Shown piece by piece: positions 1 to 10,795 of a stretch of 64,000 bases of DNA. Source of the stretch: Rhabdophis nuchalis (lineage: Eukaryota; Chordata; Lepidosauria; Squamata; Natricidae); the NCBI GenBank assembly GCA_039707465.1, contig CM077644.1, positions 216,007,962-216,071,961 on the forward strand, given 5' to 3'. A model generated the notes under the pieces. That model ran no database searches. It worked only from the letters and a program-made list of their open reading frames with translations, and was not told where the DNA came from. The number at the start of each line of letters is the position of its first letter. The first letter of the stretch is position 1. The translations under genes and the position numbers were made by a program.

Positions 1-46
1 ACATCGAAGTGATTTTAGGCTGATGTGTCTGCTTTTTTGAAGCCAT
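1..46 (-). CDS. L1 ORF1 N-terminus, partial at window edge
   Basis: This is an open frame of 15 codons from ATG at 46-44 to the left edge, beginning MASKKQTHQP. L1 ORF1 proteins are RNA-binding chaperones that start with a short basic tail before a coiled coil, and the Lys/Gln-rich start fits. The coiled coil, RRM and C-terminal domain would lie to the left of the window. The start codon was chosen for its strong Kozak context and its place after a long leader. The fragment is too short to prove identity alone. Confidence 0.4.
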   Translation of the reverse strand, partial: MASKKQTHQPKITSM

Positions 47-925
47 GGTGAAGAATTTAAGTCTGTGTCAGTAAGATGGCGTCTGCTGGAAAGGAGCTAG
101 TGAGGCAGGAAACGAGCAAGTTCCAATGAACAAAGTCTTAGTTGTTACCTAATTAAAGTCCAGAGAGAAACCAAATTTTTACAATCGAATAGAAGAAAAA
201 AGGCACTTCAGGGAAAGGACCAATTAATCAATTACAAACAATCATAAGTAAAGAAAAGGAGAGGCAGTCCCATTCACTAGGGAATATCAGCAATCATCCA
301 TGAATAGTGTATCTCAGGAGAACAAAGGAACGCCATCTTCCCTGCCCATCTGGAAGCCACCGGGAATTAACAAAGTGGAAAATTGCTTCTTTATTGCCAG
401 ACTTCGATTCTAAGTATCCACGATCATTCCGGAAAGACTTTCACTCACGATCAGAAAAGTTTGAATGCAGGTTTCTATGCTTCCTCAAGCCTGAGGAGCA
501 GTTTCAAAACGCCGCTTTTCTTCCGTTCCAAGGGGGGGTTTCACAAACCCCCCCCTCCATCGCTTTGTTAAGCAAAAGTTGCAAGCAGAAAGAGAAAGTC
601 ACTCACAATCCACTCTGCAGCGAAGAGTCTCAGCTTTGCCTCCGACTCCAGCGATTCAGCCCTCTCACGAAGCATTAGATGTTCCGGTCCTCCTTCAGCG
701 AAGGGAACCAAGCCCCCCGCAGCATGTTCCTTTACTCCTGGGTTGAGGACAAGGACCCCCCCCCGCCGACCGCCGTCGGGATAGGGAAATCCCAGCGAGC
801 CGACCGTACGGCGGGAATCCTTTAAAAGGAATTCCCTGCCCCGTTGGGGGCCGTAAAAGAAGCAAAATGGCGGACGAGTCCCAGGATTCGACCGTCGCCT
901 CCGGGAAACCGGAAGAAAGTCCACA
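1..925 (-). mobile_element. L1 LINE, 5' UTR plus start of ORF1 (runs off window)
   Basis: On the minus strand this reads as a GC-rich leader of about 0.9 kb that becomes AT-rich and leads into a well-placed ATG (positions 46-44) with a strong Kozak context (ACCATGG). Fifteen open codons follow to the window edge, lysine- and glutamine-rich like L1 ORF1 N-termini. The leader holds a GC-rich promoter-like block (690-900) and motifs containing GATGGCG or CCGCCAT near 72-82, 330-345 and 866-875, reminiscent of YY1-type sites in L1 leaders. The upstream boundary is uncertain because a hAT-like fragment begins somewhere in 925-1040. Identification as L1 rests on the ORF1 start style and leader layout, not on an RT domain, which would lie outside the window. 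Confidence 0.55.
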
Positions 926-1039
926 CATGCGTCTTAATGTCCAGTGATGCCTCTGTGAGCCTCCGCAATGCTCCAGCTGCTTGGCAGAGCATTGCACAGG
1001 CACTGTATGCACCATCTGCGTGTGTGGAAATGCGGAGTT

Positions 1040-1168
1040 TAAAGACAGGTAAGGAGTGTAAGCGGGCGGGGTGGGCCTTCTGGAGCACCATACCGGAACA
1101 GTACCCGGTGCTCCGAGCAGGCTCTAGTACGCCCGTACCGGGGTGTACTGCCTGCAACCCACCACTGC
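1040..1168. mobile_element. hAT-like non-autonomous element, terminal fragment
   Basis: It ends with CAACCCACCACTG, the reverse of the CAGTGGTGGG terminus seen on several other elements in this window (14173, 25693, 31733). The interior (accggta-type motifs, GC-rich) resembles those elements. No left terminus or target duplication was found, so it is a fragment or has been cut by the neighbouring L1. Confidence 0.45.
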
Positions 1169-1329
1169 CACATTCACCTTATTAAAAATAGGACTGGGTA
1201 TGATGTAGCAGTCTTAAGAGTATATCTTGGGAGAAATGGGCAAGGAAGAAAAGGAAAGAAGTTGAAGATATGAGATTGAAAGAAGAATGACTGCAGGAAA
1301 AGAATATAATGAGTTTATGAAGAAATATT

Positions 1330-2260
1330 AGAAGGTAGGTTAATCTCCCAACAAAATGAATGGAATGAGGTTGTAAGGGTGGAGGATGTGGAAGCTAATT
1401 GGAACACAGTGAAAATAATTATGCTAAATAGTATGTGGAATAATACTAATGGGACATATAAAAACAGGATGTTTGGTGGAATGATGAAAAAGATTATGGA
1501 TAAGAAAAACACTTAAGGAAATACTGCAGGAATGAAGATGTTGTTTGATGTTTATATGCAGAAAGAGATAAAACCAAGGAGGAGTCAAAAGGAAGCAACA
1601 GTTTTGAGGGAAAATGCAGAACAATGTTAATGGAGCTAAATAATTTTTAGGGACGAGAGTGAAGAGAGCTAAATAAGGAGGCTCCAGAGTGAATAAAATT
1701 AAAAATAGAACTAATAAAATAATTTGGGATGAAAGTGAAGGTAAGGGATGATTTAAGATATACTTTAGAGTTTTGAATGATGCATAACATGTAATGATGC
1801 ATTGAAGCGCGGAATTAAAAGAATGTATGAAATCCCCTTGATTGTTATGATATTTCTGGATAAATCCACAGGAAATTCTTTTGACTCTAGAGGTATACTG
1901 TTGGGGATATGAATATACATTTAATATTGTCCACAAAGTGTGCTGTGCTTTTGGGCAAGACTCTATTTTTTGCAGCAAGCGACCATAAGAGTTGAACGTA
2001 ACAGGAATGAGATACTTTGCCTGGGGAAACAAGAAAAGGTAGGATCAAGATTGAATGTTGCTGAATAGAGAAAGAAAAACGTTGAAGTGATTTGGCTATA
2101 TAAGAAGAACAATAAGGATCAGATATATGAATGACGAATGAGTAAACTGAGAGGAAGGAGAAGCCAAGAAAATCATGGGTGGATGTAACTGATGAAATCC
2201 TAATTAGGGAAGTTGAAAAATAAAAGCAATGTATGATACTGTATGGACATGGTAGAGGAT
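1330..2260 (+). pseudogene. Decayed LINE ORF2 relic, RTE/Dong-like C-terminus
   Basis: Two patches of protein-like sequence survive among stops and frameshifts. At 1340-1510 there is an EWNEVV...ANWNTVK...W pattern typical of the linker between endonuclease and RT in LINE ORF2. At 2070-2220 a three-frame reading gives LKWFGYIRR, then KLRGRRSQE, then WVDVTDEI. This matches the conserved C-terminal tail (WxGHxxR ... GRRSxGxPRxxWxD) of RTE and Dong-type non-LTR retrotransposons. No RT core was found between them. An old copy of another LINE clade is possible. Confidence 0.33.
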
Positions 2261-2339
2261 AAAATCATTTGACAGAAAGAAACATGGGGAGATGTAGTAA
2301 ATTATATTGATATAATTAAATTTAACAGAATTCCCTTGC

Positions 2340-4140
2340 ATTCTAGTTTTTGGGCCTACAAGTTCTTACTTTCACTCTGCACTTTGCATAATGTTGCTTA
2401 CCTCAAAAGGGAATACTGTGATAGGTAATGAATATAGCTATGCATGTTGCCTTATATATTCTTATTTACAATATTAATACAACTACAGCTAAGATGGGAC
2501 TTAAAACTTATATTATTGATTTTGGCTGCCAAATGTAATTGTCAATGATTGTGCATTTCTAGAGCTTATGGCTTTTAATATCTGCTTTACAGATATTTTA
2601 ATATATCCTACCTTGATGTATACAGAGAATGAACACTAAATAAATAAAGAAGCAATCCTTGATAATATAAAAAAGAAAGTAAATTAATGTACAATGATTG
2701 TATATAACTTCTACTAAGTTCAGGAGTAAATCTTCTCAAAAATATATAATTGGATTTCACTCTGAGCTATACATCTACATTTAACGGTATTGCTCACAGC
2801 GGTACATAAAATATTTAACAGAAGGCAAATGGAAAGTTCACTTTTTCAGCCATGTATAAGACATGTACATGATTGGAATTTTCATTGTATTTATTTTTAA
2901 ACAGTAATATAGCATCCATTATTTCCTTGGTGAGCAAAATATCCAACTCTAACTACATAAAGGGAATTGTGCAATTTTAGTCAACTGGTTTCTTGTTGAT
3001 TTTTTTTGCAAGATGTTTTTTCAACTTTTAGACTAGCCCTCCTCTTGCAGTCCTCTGGAGGTAGGCCTACGGGGCTGAAAAACCTGATATAATCACAAAA
3101 AGCAAGCAAGAAATATAGAAAAATCTAACTATTCATGTATTGTCAATCTTTTGTAGCCCAGATCTGGGAAAACTTCATGATGGTTGCCAATTAGACTCTG
3201 CTTTGCTTTCAAGACCAGATCAGGGCAGTACAGATCTGCTGTTACCAAGGCACTTCCTATATAGAATTTTTAAAACACCACAATAGTTTTTATATAAAGG
3301 GCTATTCTGTTGTTATACTCTACAATAAAGAGCATTTCTGCAGTCCTTGTGGTGTCTGTTTTTGCAACATTTCCCTTCATTTAGTGTCCCAAGAAAAGGA
3401 TTGCAGTCTTAGCAACTGCTAGTATATTTCTCTGTATGAAAAGAAGCATTTTTATACAGAGTAACCTCAGTGGCAAAAGTTTTTACGTAAAAGCATTAAA
3501 CTTGCATTTCAGGCAGCACATTGTAAAATTATATTACCACTTCATGAGGCCAAATGTGTTGTTTATATATATTCCAAATCTCTGTTGGGCTGAATGGAGT
3601 AAGATTAGGAAGAATAAAAGAGGCATATTACCGTAAATTGGATGCTTTAATGAAGTGCATATCTGAACTTTTGAACTGTCCGGGATTCCATAGGTAGCAG
3701 TTCAATGAGATACAGCAGAATTATGGATACACAAGTGTTGTTATTATTATTACCTGCTATGATTTGACAACAGAAGCTAACAATTTCTTTATCAGGCAAA
3801 TTTATAAAAGCAATAGTACTGGCATTAAACTATATGCATTTCCTACCTCTGTAGATTGAATCAACAACAAACATTGTTGATCATTGTATCTTTTGTTTTA
3901 TACTCTGATCAAAGCTTTACCAAAATTTACACTGCTTTTTAACTTGGGAAGTATAATGAGTGTACAGCATATGCCATGGAAATAGCATGTCCACAATTTA
4001 CTTATTTCATGGTTTTCTACTACGGTTTTCTATTTCCATTGGACTTAAGGTTGTTTATGAAATGAAACATAAATACACTAAAAATCAAAACAGGTAGCAT
4101 TTAACTTATTATCTAAAATGCAGGAAGTATATCATTGGGA
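2340..4140. other. AT-rich stretch with no recognisable gene
   Basis: It is mostly unique-looking AT-rich sequence. The open frame at 3436-3636 has no recognisable domain. A short TTATTATTATTA run lies near 3738. I see no repeat termini, SINE boxes or splice-flanked exons that I can support. Confidence 0.5.
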
Positions 4141-4310
4141 AGAGCCAGTTTCATGTAGCGGTTAAGGTTTTAGTTTGGAAACTAGGAGATCCTGAATTCA
4201 ACTGAGTAACTTTGGGCCAGTCATTTTCTCTCAGCCATAGAAAGTAGGCAGGGCAAACCACTTTAACCCTAAACGCTTTGCAGAAAAATCAGGTCTTCAA
4301 CAGTTTACAA
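4141..4310 (+). mobile_element. tRNA-derived SINE (MIR-like), degraded
   Basis: It begins with GAGCCAGTTTCATGTAGCGG and continues GTTAAGG, the A-box head of a squamate tRNA-derived SINE. A decayed B-box region follows (gatcctgaattcaa), then the characteristic TTTGGGCCAGTCA and TCTCTCAGCC segments. The 3' end fades into unique sequence. The same family recurs at 26462 and, as half copies on the minus strand, at 56287 and perhaps 36830. Confidence 0.6.
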
Positions 4311-4511
4311 AAAGCAGGAAAGTTTGTGGTGTTTCATATCTCAGGAGACAAGGCATTCTATAGCAACTACAGAGTAGGCATTCAATGGCCTCCTGTCCCT
4401 TGATTTCATGTGGAGTGGGAACTCTTAGTAATCCCTCCCCCTGAAACAATTCTTGATGTGAGGGATGTTTCTGTCAACTTTTCTCCCTTTTATATTTTTT
4501 ACAACCTAAGG

Positions 4512-5065
4512 CTGTGATGGCAAACATATGGCACGCGTGCCGCAGGTGGCACACGGAGCCATTAGTCAGGGCATGCGAGACATTGGCCGGCCTTCTTTTG
4601 AGACTGTTTTTGTGTGAAAAACCGGCCCTAAGGGCAAACTGAACATTTAGGAACAGACTTCCGATTTGCTCGTACGACTGGTTTTTACCCCCCGGAGCCT
4701 TCAGGGAAGTCTCCTGAAGGCCCTTGAAGGCTCCAGAGGGCAAAAAATGGACCTACAGAGAACCTGGAAGTTCAGGAATGGTGACTTCCGGTTTGGCCCT
4801 AGGTCCATTTTTTGCCCTCCGGAGCCTTCAGGGAAGCAGGGGAGGCTATTTTCACTCTCCCCAGGCTCCTAGGAAGCCTCTGGAGCCTGGGGAGGGAGAA
4901 AAAACCATGGCAAAAGTGTGTATGTGGGGGTGTTGCTGGTCGTGCATGTGCGCGTGGGGTGTGTGTATCACACGCATAGCATTATGGGTGCAGCACACCA
5001 GTGCACCCCCCCCCTGTGCTCCCCCCACTTTTGGCACAGCAGCCAAAAAAGGTTCGCCATCACTG
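4512..5065. mobile_element. hAT non-autonomous element, 554 bp, 8-bp TSD
   Basis: The termini are CTGTGATGGCAAAC on the left and GGTTCGCCATCACTG on the right (inverted repeats, one changed base at the left tip). A perfect 8-bp duplication ACCTAAGG flanks it at 4504-4511 and 5066-5073, which is the hAT signature. The interior is GC-rich with repeated GGAGCCTTCAGGGAAG-like blocks and no transposase frame. A second member of the family at 44188-46868 has been invaded by other elements. Confidence 0.88.
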
Positions 5066-5242
5066 ACCTAAGGGATTGACAGATCTCAGGTAAAGATGTA
5101 AGCAGGTTTGTGTTAATTGACAAACACAGTGTTTTAAAAATGGAGAGCAACAATAAATTGTTGATCTTTCCCCCATCCCTTTTATTGAATCCTGATTGCA
5201 ACTTAACAACAGTCTGCGTCTGATCAGACTTAATGTGCACGT

Positions 5243-5444
5243 CAGGGGTGACATTCAGCAGGTTCTGACAGGTTCTGGAGAATCAGTAGTGGAATTTTTG
5301 AGCAGTTCAGAGAACCGGCAAATACCATCTCTAGCTGCCCCCAGAATTAGGTGGGAATGAAGATTTTGCAGTATCCTTCCCCTGCCACACCCACCAAGCC
5401 ACACCCACAGAACCAGTAGTAAAAAAAAATGAATTTCACCACTG
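5243..5444. mobile_element. hAT-like short element (CAGxGGTG family)
   Basis: It starts CAGGGGTGACATTCAGCAGG and ends TTTCACCACTG, inverted relatives of the termini of 25693-25977, 26862-27234 and 52984-53275. Internal blocks (GTTCTGACAGGTTCTGG, TTTTGCAGTATCCTTCCCC) are shared with those copies. No clean target duplication survives. Confidence 0.7.
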
Positions 5445-5472
5445 TCTGTAATCCACCTGAGATATTTTAACT

Positions 5473-5607
5473 CAGGGGTCTCCAACCTTTGCAACTTTAA
5501 GTCTGAAGGACTTCAGCTCCCAGAATTCTCCAGCCAGCTTTGCTGACTGGAGAATTCTGGGAGCTGAAGTCCTTCAGACTTAAAGTTTCAAAGGTTGGAG
5601 ACCCCTG
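5473..5607. mobile_element. Palindromic hAT MITE, 135 bp, perfect TSD
   Basis: It is a near-perfect hairpin. CAGGGGTCTCCAACC at the left is mirrored by GGTTGGAGACCCCTG at the right, with arms of about 60 bp meeting near 5540. Perfect 8-bp target duplications TTTTAACT lie at 5465-5472 and 5608-5615. It has no coding capacity and was moved by a hAT transposase supplied in trans. Relatives are at 57081, 59457 and 62644. Confidence 0.93.
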
Positions 5608-5615
5608 TTTTAACT

Positions 5616-7592
5616 GATACAGACATGCGGTAAATACCAGCCATTTTCCTATTTGCTCCCACTGCTTTCTGCTTTTTTTAACCATATGACACTTAAATGC
5701 TCTCACATTGTTCTACAATATTAATATGGCAGATTGTGAAAACAGGAACACTGACTAATCTTCCCAAGACAGTCTTTTTAGCACTAGTACCATCTACTGG
5801 GTTTTATAGCATATGAGTAAGCAAGGAGACCCACTGCTTCTATTTGAAATATTTAATCTTGATTTTATATCTTGAACTTAGTTGTTTGTTCCTAGTGAGT
5901 AGCTAAAGCTCACCAACCAGTTTTGCATTTGTAATTCTATGAGTAGAATTTTGAATAATACAAGGGATGCATTTTTTATAACTATAAGTAGCACATAAAA
6001 GGAGGGGGGGAAGCAAACTCTAGACACATTTCTAATTCTACCATAGTTTACAACTGGAAATATTCTTTTACCAGGTGTTTACCAGATGTTTGGGAGGTGC
6101 ACCATCCAATATTACTCAATCACCATGCTGAAAACGCTGGAATACATCTGGGGGGTACCAGGTTGGAGAGAACTGTTATCATTATTCGTATTTAATAAGG
6201 TTTCATATTTATTCATTTTCATGCTAAATATGCTGCAAGATCAGCCAGGGAGCATTAAAAATATGGGAATTAAAATAATATTAGAAAAGGCTGCTTCATA
6301 CAGTGTTTTTAAGATAAGCTCATGAAAGGCTTTATTTGCATTCTAATAGGACAAAATTGGATTCTAAAAAAGACATGTTTGCAAGTATATATGTATATGC
6401 CCAGATGGTGAAAATGAAATGGATCTGATTTAAGTTAAATACTTTGGAAGTTGAGATTTCTACAGCATTTAACCTACATTTTAGAATAAAAACATATATG
6501 CTTACTCCTTCAGAATATGATAGATTGAAGGATTGGACAACCAAATATAGAAGACCCAAAAGGTAGTGAGGGACTGCAGGTATTTCCTACCTTCAGAAAA
6601 ATAACCCTATTTATTTTATAGATGCTTGCTTAATTTCAGTTTCAATTTTAAATCCCTAAATGGCTTGGGCATATGCATATGTATGCATTAACAGCACATA
6701 TAAGATGTCCCAATCCTGAAGGATTCTGAGTGGTATACACCAACACACATTTATTCAAAATGTTTTTCAACCTGGCTTTTGTTGTGGTAGAGATCAGTTA
6801 GCATTTAATATATTTTAATCTTTTTGTTCACACAATAAGATAATAAAAGTTAACAAATTTTATTGCTTCCTTGATCCTGTCTGAGTTCCTGGATTAAATG
6901 AATAATCAAATATTTAGAAACCTGGTATATTTCTTATCCTATTTTAAAGACCAATATGGATTCCACCTCTAATAGCGGCTTTGGTGTTGTTTTTTTTAAA
7001 TCTCATGAGAATTGTTGTGGGGATTAATTAGTTCAAGAGGAACTCTGAGAGAGACTGAAGTGCCTAAATGAATCTCAGGGTGAAAGCAATAAAACAATAA
7101 CTGCTCAAAATGGAGCAATCCCCAATATATTTACTGCCATATAAAGCAATGGGATTGATGAATGAGAAGTGAGAACGCCCTTGAGAATGAATTGTGGATT
7201 TTGTTGAAAAAGCAGTATAAACTTTTGCCTTCAATATTTTTTATATAGAATTCTGGTAGTCTGGGTTAGAATGCCTTCACAAATCAATAATCAAAAGTAG
7301 AGAACTGATTTTTAGAGCTTTCACAGGATATAATTTTGTTAGTTTCTAAGCTGCATATATTCTAAAATCCTTTTAAGAAGAAGAGTCTAATTTTTATTAT
7401 TGTTGTTATTTTTGTAATTAGCTTGCTCTGTCTATTCGCAATCTACTTTTCCAACCAAATATATTTTACACAAGTTTCAATTCATGTACTGTATATTCCA
7501 CAGTGAAATATTTGGCAACATTATAAATATAATATATCTTCATCCCCACCAACTGTGAAATTGCATAAGCTTATGAATGTTGTAATACTCTG
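5616..7592. other. AT-rich stretch, nothing recognised
   Basis: Open frames at 6086-6325 and 6332-6559 show no domain or LINE similarity. The stretch is AT-rich with no termini, pol III boxes or tandem arrays that I can support. Confidence 0.5.
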
Positions 7593-7600
7593 CCTCTTCC

Positions 7601-8301
7601 CAGAGGCGTAGCGTGGGGGGTGCAGGGGGGGGCGGCCGCACCGGGCGCAACATCTGGGGGGCGCGCTCGCACCGCGCACCCCGCCTGCCTCAGGCCGGCC
7701 TCCCGCCTCAGCCCCGTCCCGCCGCCGCCGCCGCCCCAACAAAGTTTTGACACTTGCGGGAAGGGAGGCGGAGGCGCCACGGAGCTTCCCCTCCTGCGGC
7801 GTCGAGGGAGCGCGGAGAGGCGGGAAAAGGCCAGGCGGCGCCGAACGGGGAAGCCTGGGCGGAGGCGGCGGAGAGAGCCCGGGTGGAAGTCGCTAGCTCC
7901 GGCGGCCGGAGGGTCCCCTGCTCAGCCCACCCGGGGAGGGTCGAGAATGCAAGCGAGGGACCGGGAAGGAGGAGGAGGCGGAGGAGGAGCTCCTGCTGCA
8001 AATTGACACCCCGGCCGAGCAGGAGGAGGGGGGAGGAGGAACGCCCCCCCCGCCAGACACCCCCTTCCGCTCCTCATCCCCCTCCGCCCCCACCCTTTCT
8101 CCCCGGGACCCCCCAGCGCTGTGCCCCCTCCCCGCGCAGGGCGTCCCCTCCCGCTCCCTCCCGCCCCGATGCGCGCACTTTTCCGTCTCTTCCCACTTTT
8201 ATTGTGGTTTGAAAGCGGAGCGAGGGACTATCTGGGGGAGGGTTAGGGGGCGCAAATTACTTGCCTTGCCCCGGGTGCTGACAACCCACGCTACGCCACT
8301 G
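7601..8301. mobile_element. hAT non-autonomous element with CpG-island-like interior
   Basis: The termini are CAGAGGCGTAGCGTGGG on the left and CCCACGCTACGCCACTG on the right. A perfect 8-bp target duplication CCTCTTCC lies at 7593-7600 and 8302-8309. The 700-bp interior is very rich in G, C and CpG, with a CCG run near 7722 and GGA/GAGGAG runs, in sharp contrast with AT-rich flanks. Open frames inside (for example 7620-8006 and 7754-8212) are low-complexity Arg/Pro/Gly chains in several frames and I do not regard them as genes. No transposase is present. Confidence 0.88.
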
Positions 8302-8572
8302 CCTCTTCCAATTCCCAGTTCTTTTCAGAGCAGCTCCTGTGAATTATCACAATTCCATAACTATTGTTTTCTTGAATTCTTCATCCCCAATTATCTTTTC
8401 TTTTAATTCTTGAAATCTGGGGACACAGAATGGAATAGCCCCTGAAGCATCCACCAGGAAAAATCATCTCCCGATTTATGGATTTTATTGATTATTTTGA
8501 AAAACAGAACACTTCAGAAATTTCAGAATAACAGTCTCCCTTTTGGATAACTGCACTCTAACTTTCCCTAAA

Positions 8573-8922
8573 TGGGACTCAGTGGCTCAGTGGCTAAGAT
8601 GCTGAGCTCGCCGATCAGAAAGGTCAGCAGTTCGGTGGTTTGAATCCCTAGCACCATGTAACGGAGGGAGCTCTGGTTAATAGTCCCAGCTTCTGCCAAC
8701 CTAGTAGTTTGAAAGCATGTAAAAATGCAAATAGAGAAAATAGGAACCACCTTTGTTGGGAAGGTAACAGCGCTCCGTGTGCCTTTGGCGTTTGACTCAT
8801 GCCGGCCACATGACCATGGAGACATCTTCGGACAGAGCTGGCTCTTCGGCTTTGAAACGGAGATGAGCACCACCCCCTAGAGAAGAAACAACTAGCACAC
8901 ATGTGTAAGGGGAACCTTTACC
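8573..8922 (+). mobile_element. Sauria SINE (tRNA head, Bov-B-like tail)
   Basis: An A box lies in CTCAGTGGCTAAGATGC and a B box in GGTTTGAATCC (about 8585-8650). The family body and the tail ending GGGGAACCTTTACC follow. Sauria SINEs are pol III transcripts mobilised by Bov-B/RTE LINEs through their shared 3' end. Near-perfect target duplications flank it: TTTCCCTAAA at 8563-8572 and TTTCTCTAAA at 8923-8932. Confidence 0.92.
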
Positions 8923-8932
8923 TTTCTCTAAA

Positions 8933-9480
8933 CCTTCTTTCATTCCAATCAACTCTAAAATGGCTTTAAGTGGCTTAAACTGCCTTTTGGGGGGGGGTAT
9001 AGTAAGGAAGTTTAGCCGGTTTTAAAGGAAAACCTAGACCAGAAAATAAATTCCAATTTTACAACAGCTTTTGAACAATAAACACCATCAATACTGCCAT
9101 CAATACTTTGTCTGTTTGGTCAATAACATGCATTAAACCTTGAGAACATGCCATATATAAGATGTACCCTTCTGATAGTTTTCTTAGAAATGATTTTTGG
9201 ATCCATGCCTTTTATCAAGAATGAGCAGGGCAAAGAAATTTCCTTCACTTTTTTCTTCTACCAGTTTTATTCAAGAGGGTTTGCTTTAGAAATTCATTCA
9301 AAAGAAAATTTCCCAAAAATACTATGAGTCTATATTTATCTTTAATGTATGATCCATTCTACAATCTCCAGAAGTTACTTGGTGTCCTATCTCTCAATTA
9401 AAATATTGAGAAATGATTGAAGATTTTTTTTTCTCTGTTGGAGAATTTTAGGAAAATTAATTAAACGATGAGAGAATAAT
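8933..9480. other. Unique AT-rich stretch
   Basis: No gene, repeat terminus or RNA signature is recognised. A G-run near 8990 is the only compositional feature. Confidence 0.45.
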
Positions 9481-10225
9481 GGATATAACATTTTAAAAAA
9501 TGTTATAAACTGAGAGCATTTGCAGTATCCATTAAAGGCGATAGATATATTAATGAGAAAAATTTAAAAGAATGGTGCATTACCTAACTTTAAGGTTAAT
9601 AAACAGAAGAGAAAATGGTAACAAAAAATATCAAGCCCAAGCAGAATTAATGAACAAAATTAAAATACTTGGGTGTTAATTTAACAAATTTGAATTGTAT
9701 GTGATTTCAAAATAATTATGTTAAGACATGAAATGAAGTTTAAAAAGATATGTCAAAATGAGAAAAAGTACCATTGTCATTGCTGGGAAGAATTTTTATG
9801 AATAGATAAATGTTTTATCTAGAATCTTAGTTTTGTTTCAGACAATATCTGTTTTGACAGGTGACGTGCCATTCAAATATGACAGATAGACATATTTAAA
9901 TGTGTGTGCCAAGTTTAGAAAACTGAAAGTTAAGTATAAGGTACTATAAGACATTAAAGGAAGATGAGGCTTAGGTCTACCTGATTTGAAATTGTATTTT
10001 GTAGCTTATTTAGTTTGGCTGAAACAGAAGGTTATTGGCAGCTAAAGGAAATTATTTGAGATGTGGGTGGCACAGCTATTTATGGCATGACAAAGTTAAG
10101 ATTAATGTAGATTTCAAAACTCATTTTATTAGATGTGCCATATTGAGATTGTGGTATAGATAGAAAGTTAGCTTATGTCCAGAAATACCTTATGGCACCA
10201 AGAAGCATATTATAGCAGAGAAGTG
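9481..10225 (+). pseudogene. Decayed L1 ORF2 C-terminal region
   Basis: Translated across frameshifts, this gives KIKYLGV near 9660, SLLGRIFMN near 9780, and GLxLPDLKLYFVAY near 9970. WHSYLWHDKVK...FKTHFIRCAILRLW follows near 10065-10160. These line up in order with the better preserved L1 ORF2 at 37966-39147 (KVKYLGV, SLLGRIAAIK, GGLKMPNLRLYYEA, FKSHILRYALLRVW). The order and spacing support an old L1 copy. Stops are frequent. A SINE sits directly downstream. Confidence 0.65.
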
Positions 10226-10455
10226 GTAAGTGGCGCAATGGTTAGAATGCAGTATTGCAGGCTACTTCTGCTGCCTGCAATTTGCCAGTTCAAATCCCAC
10301 CAGGCTCAAGGTTGACTCAGCCTTCCATTCTTCTGAGGTGGCTAAAATGAGGACCCAGATTGTTGGCGGCAATATGCTGACTATGTAAACTGCTTAAAGA
10401 GGGCTGTAAAGCACTATGAAGCAGTATGTAAGTCTAAATGCTATTGCTATAAATG
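10226..10455 (+). mobile_element. tRNA-derived squamate SINE (GCGCAATGG family)
   Basis: The head GTGGCGCAATGGTTAGAATG is a tRNA-like A box and GTTCAAATCCC a B box. The conserved body continues through AATGAGGACCCAGATTGTTGG, TAAACTGCTTAAAGAGGGC and AAGTCTAAATGCTATTGCTAT. Other copies are at 26005-26225 (minus), 28717-28953 (minus) and 62477-62738 (plus). Confidence 0.85.
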
Positions 10456-10621
10456 GTTAACATGGTAATGTATTGAAATTCTTCTAAGGCTATTTTAAAA
10501 TAAAATCAAGAAATTTTATTTTTTTGAAAACTTTAAGATATGAACATAGTCATATGAAAAATGTCTCTTCTCATTAAATACAAGCGCAGTAAAAATGTGT
10601 GGATATTAAGTGAGGCTTCTA

Positions 10622-10780
10622 TGAAGATTCTTAGTCATCCAGGTCATGGTTGCCCCAAAGGTGCTTTTTTTCAATAAGCAACTGAACTTTCTTGTTTTTC
10701 TTTGAAGATGTTTTGTTTCTCATCCAAGAAGCTCCTTCAGCTCTGACTGGATAGTGGGGAATGGAAGAAGTTATATTTTT
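10622..10780 (+). repeat. Unclassified interspersed repeat, single arm
   Basis: The run ATTCTTAGTCATCCAGGTCA, CCAAAGGTGCTTTTTTTC, TTTGAAGATG, CTCATCCAAGAAGC is shared with the left arm of the inverted-repeat insertion at 28625-29044. Only one arm is present here. The family resembles repeats widespread in fish and reptiles that I cannot classify with confidence; a Penelope-like origin is a guess. Confidence 0.55.
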
Positions 10781-10795
10781 TGTAGACAGCTAGTC

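Noticed and set aside
307..678. 123-residue frame near the left edge
   Set aside because: It is antisense to the L1 leader, contains low-complexity and C-run-derived segments, and has no domain.
5473..5607. Hairpin as possible microRNA precursor
   Set aside because: The hairpin is a hAT MITE with TSD and has several relatives in the window. Nothing shows independent processing.
7620..8212. Overlapping Arg/Pro/Gly-rich frames that could suggest a gene first exon
   Set aside because: They lie inside a hAT with a perfect TSD, occur in several frames and strands, and show no domain. The captured-promoter idea is kept only as a finding.
8573..8660. tRNA gene candidate from A and B boxes
   Set aside because: The boxes belong to the tRNA-derived head of a Sauria SINE; no cloverleaf or anticodon arm is supported. 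The same applies to the other SINE heads.
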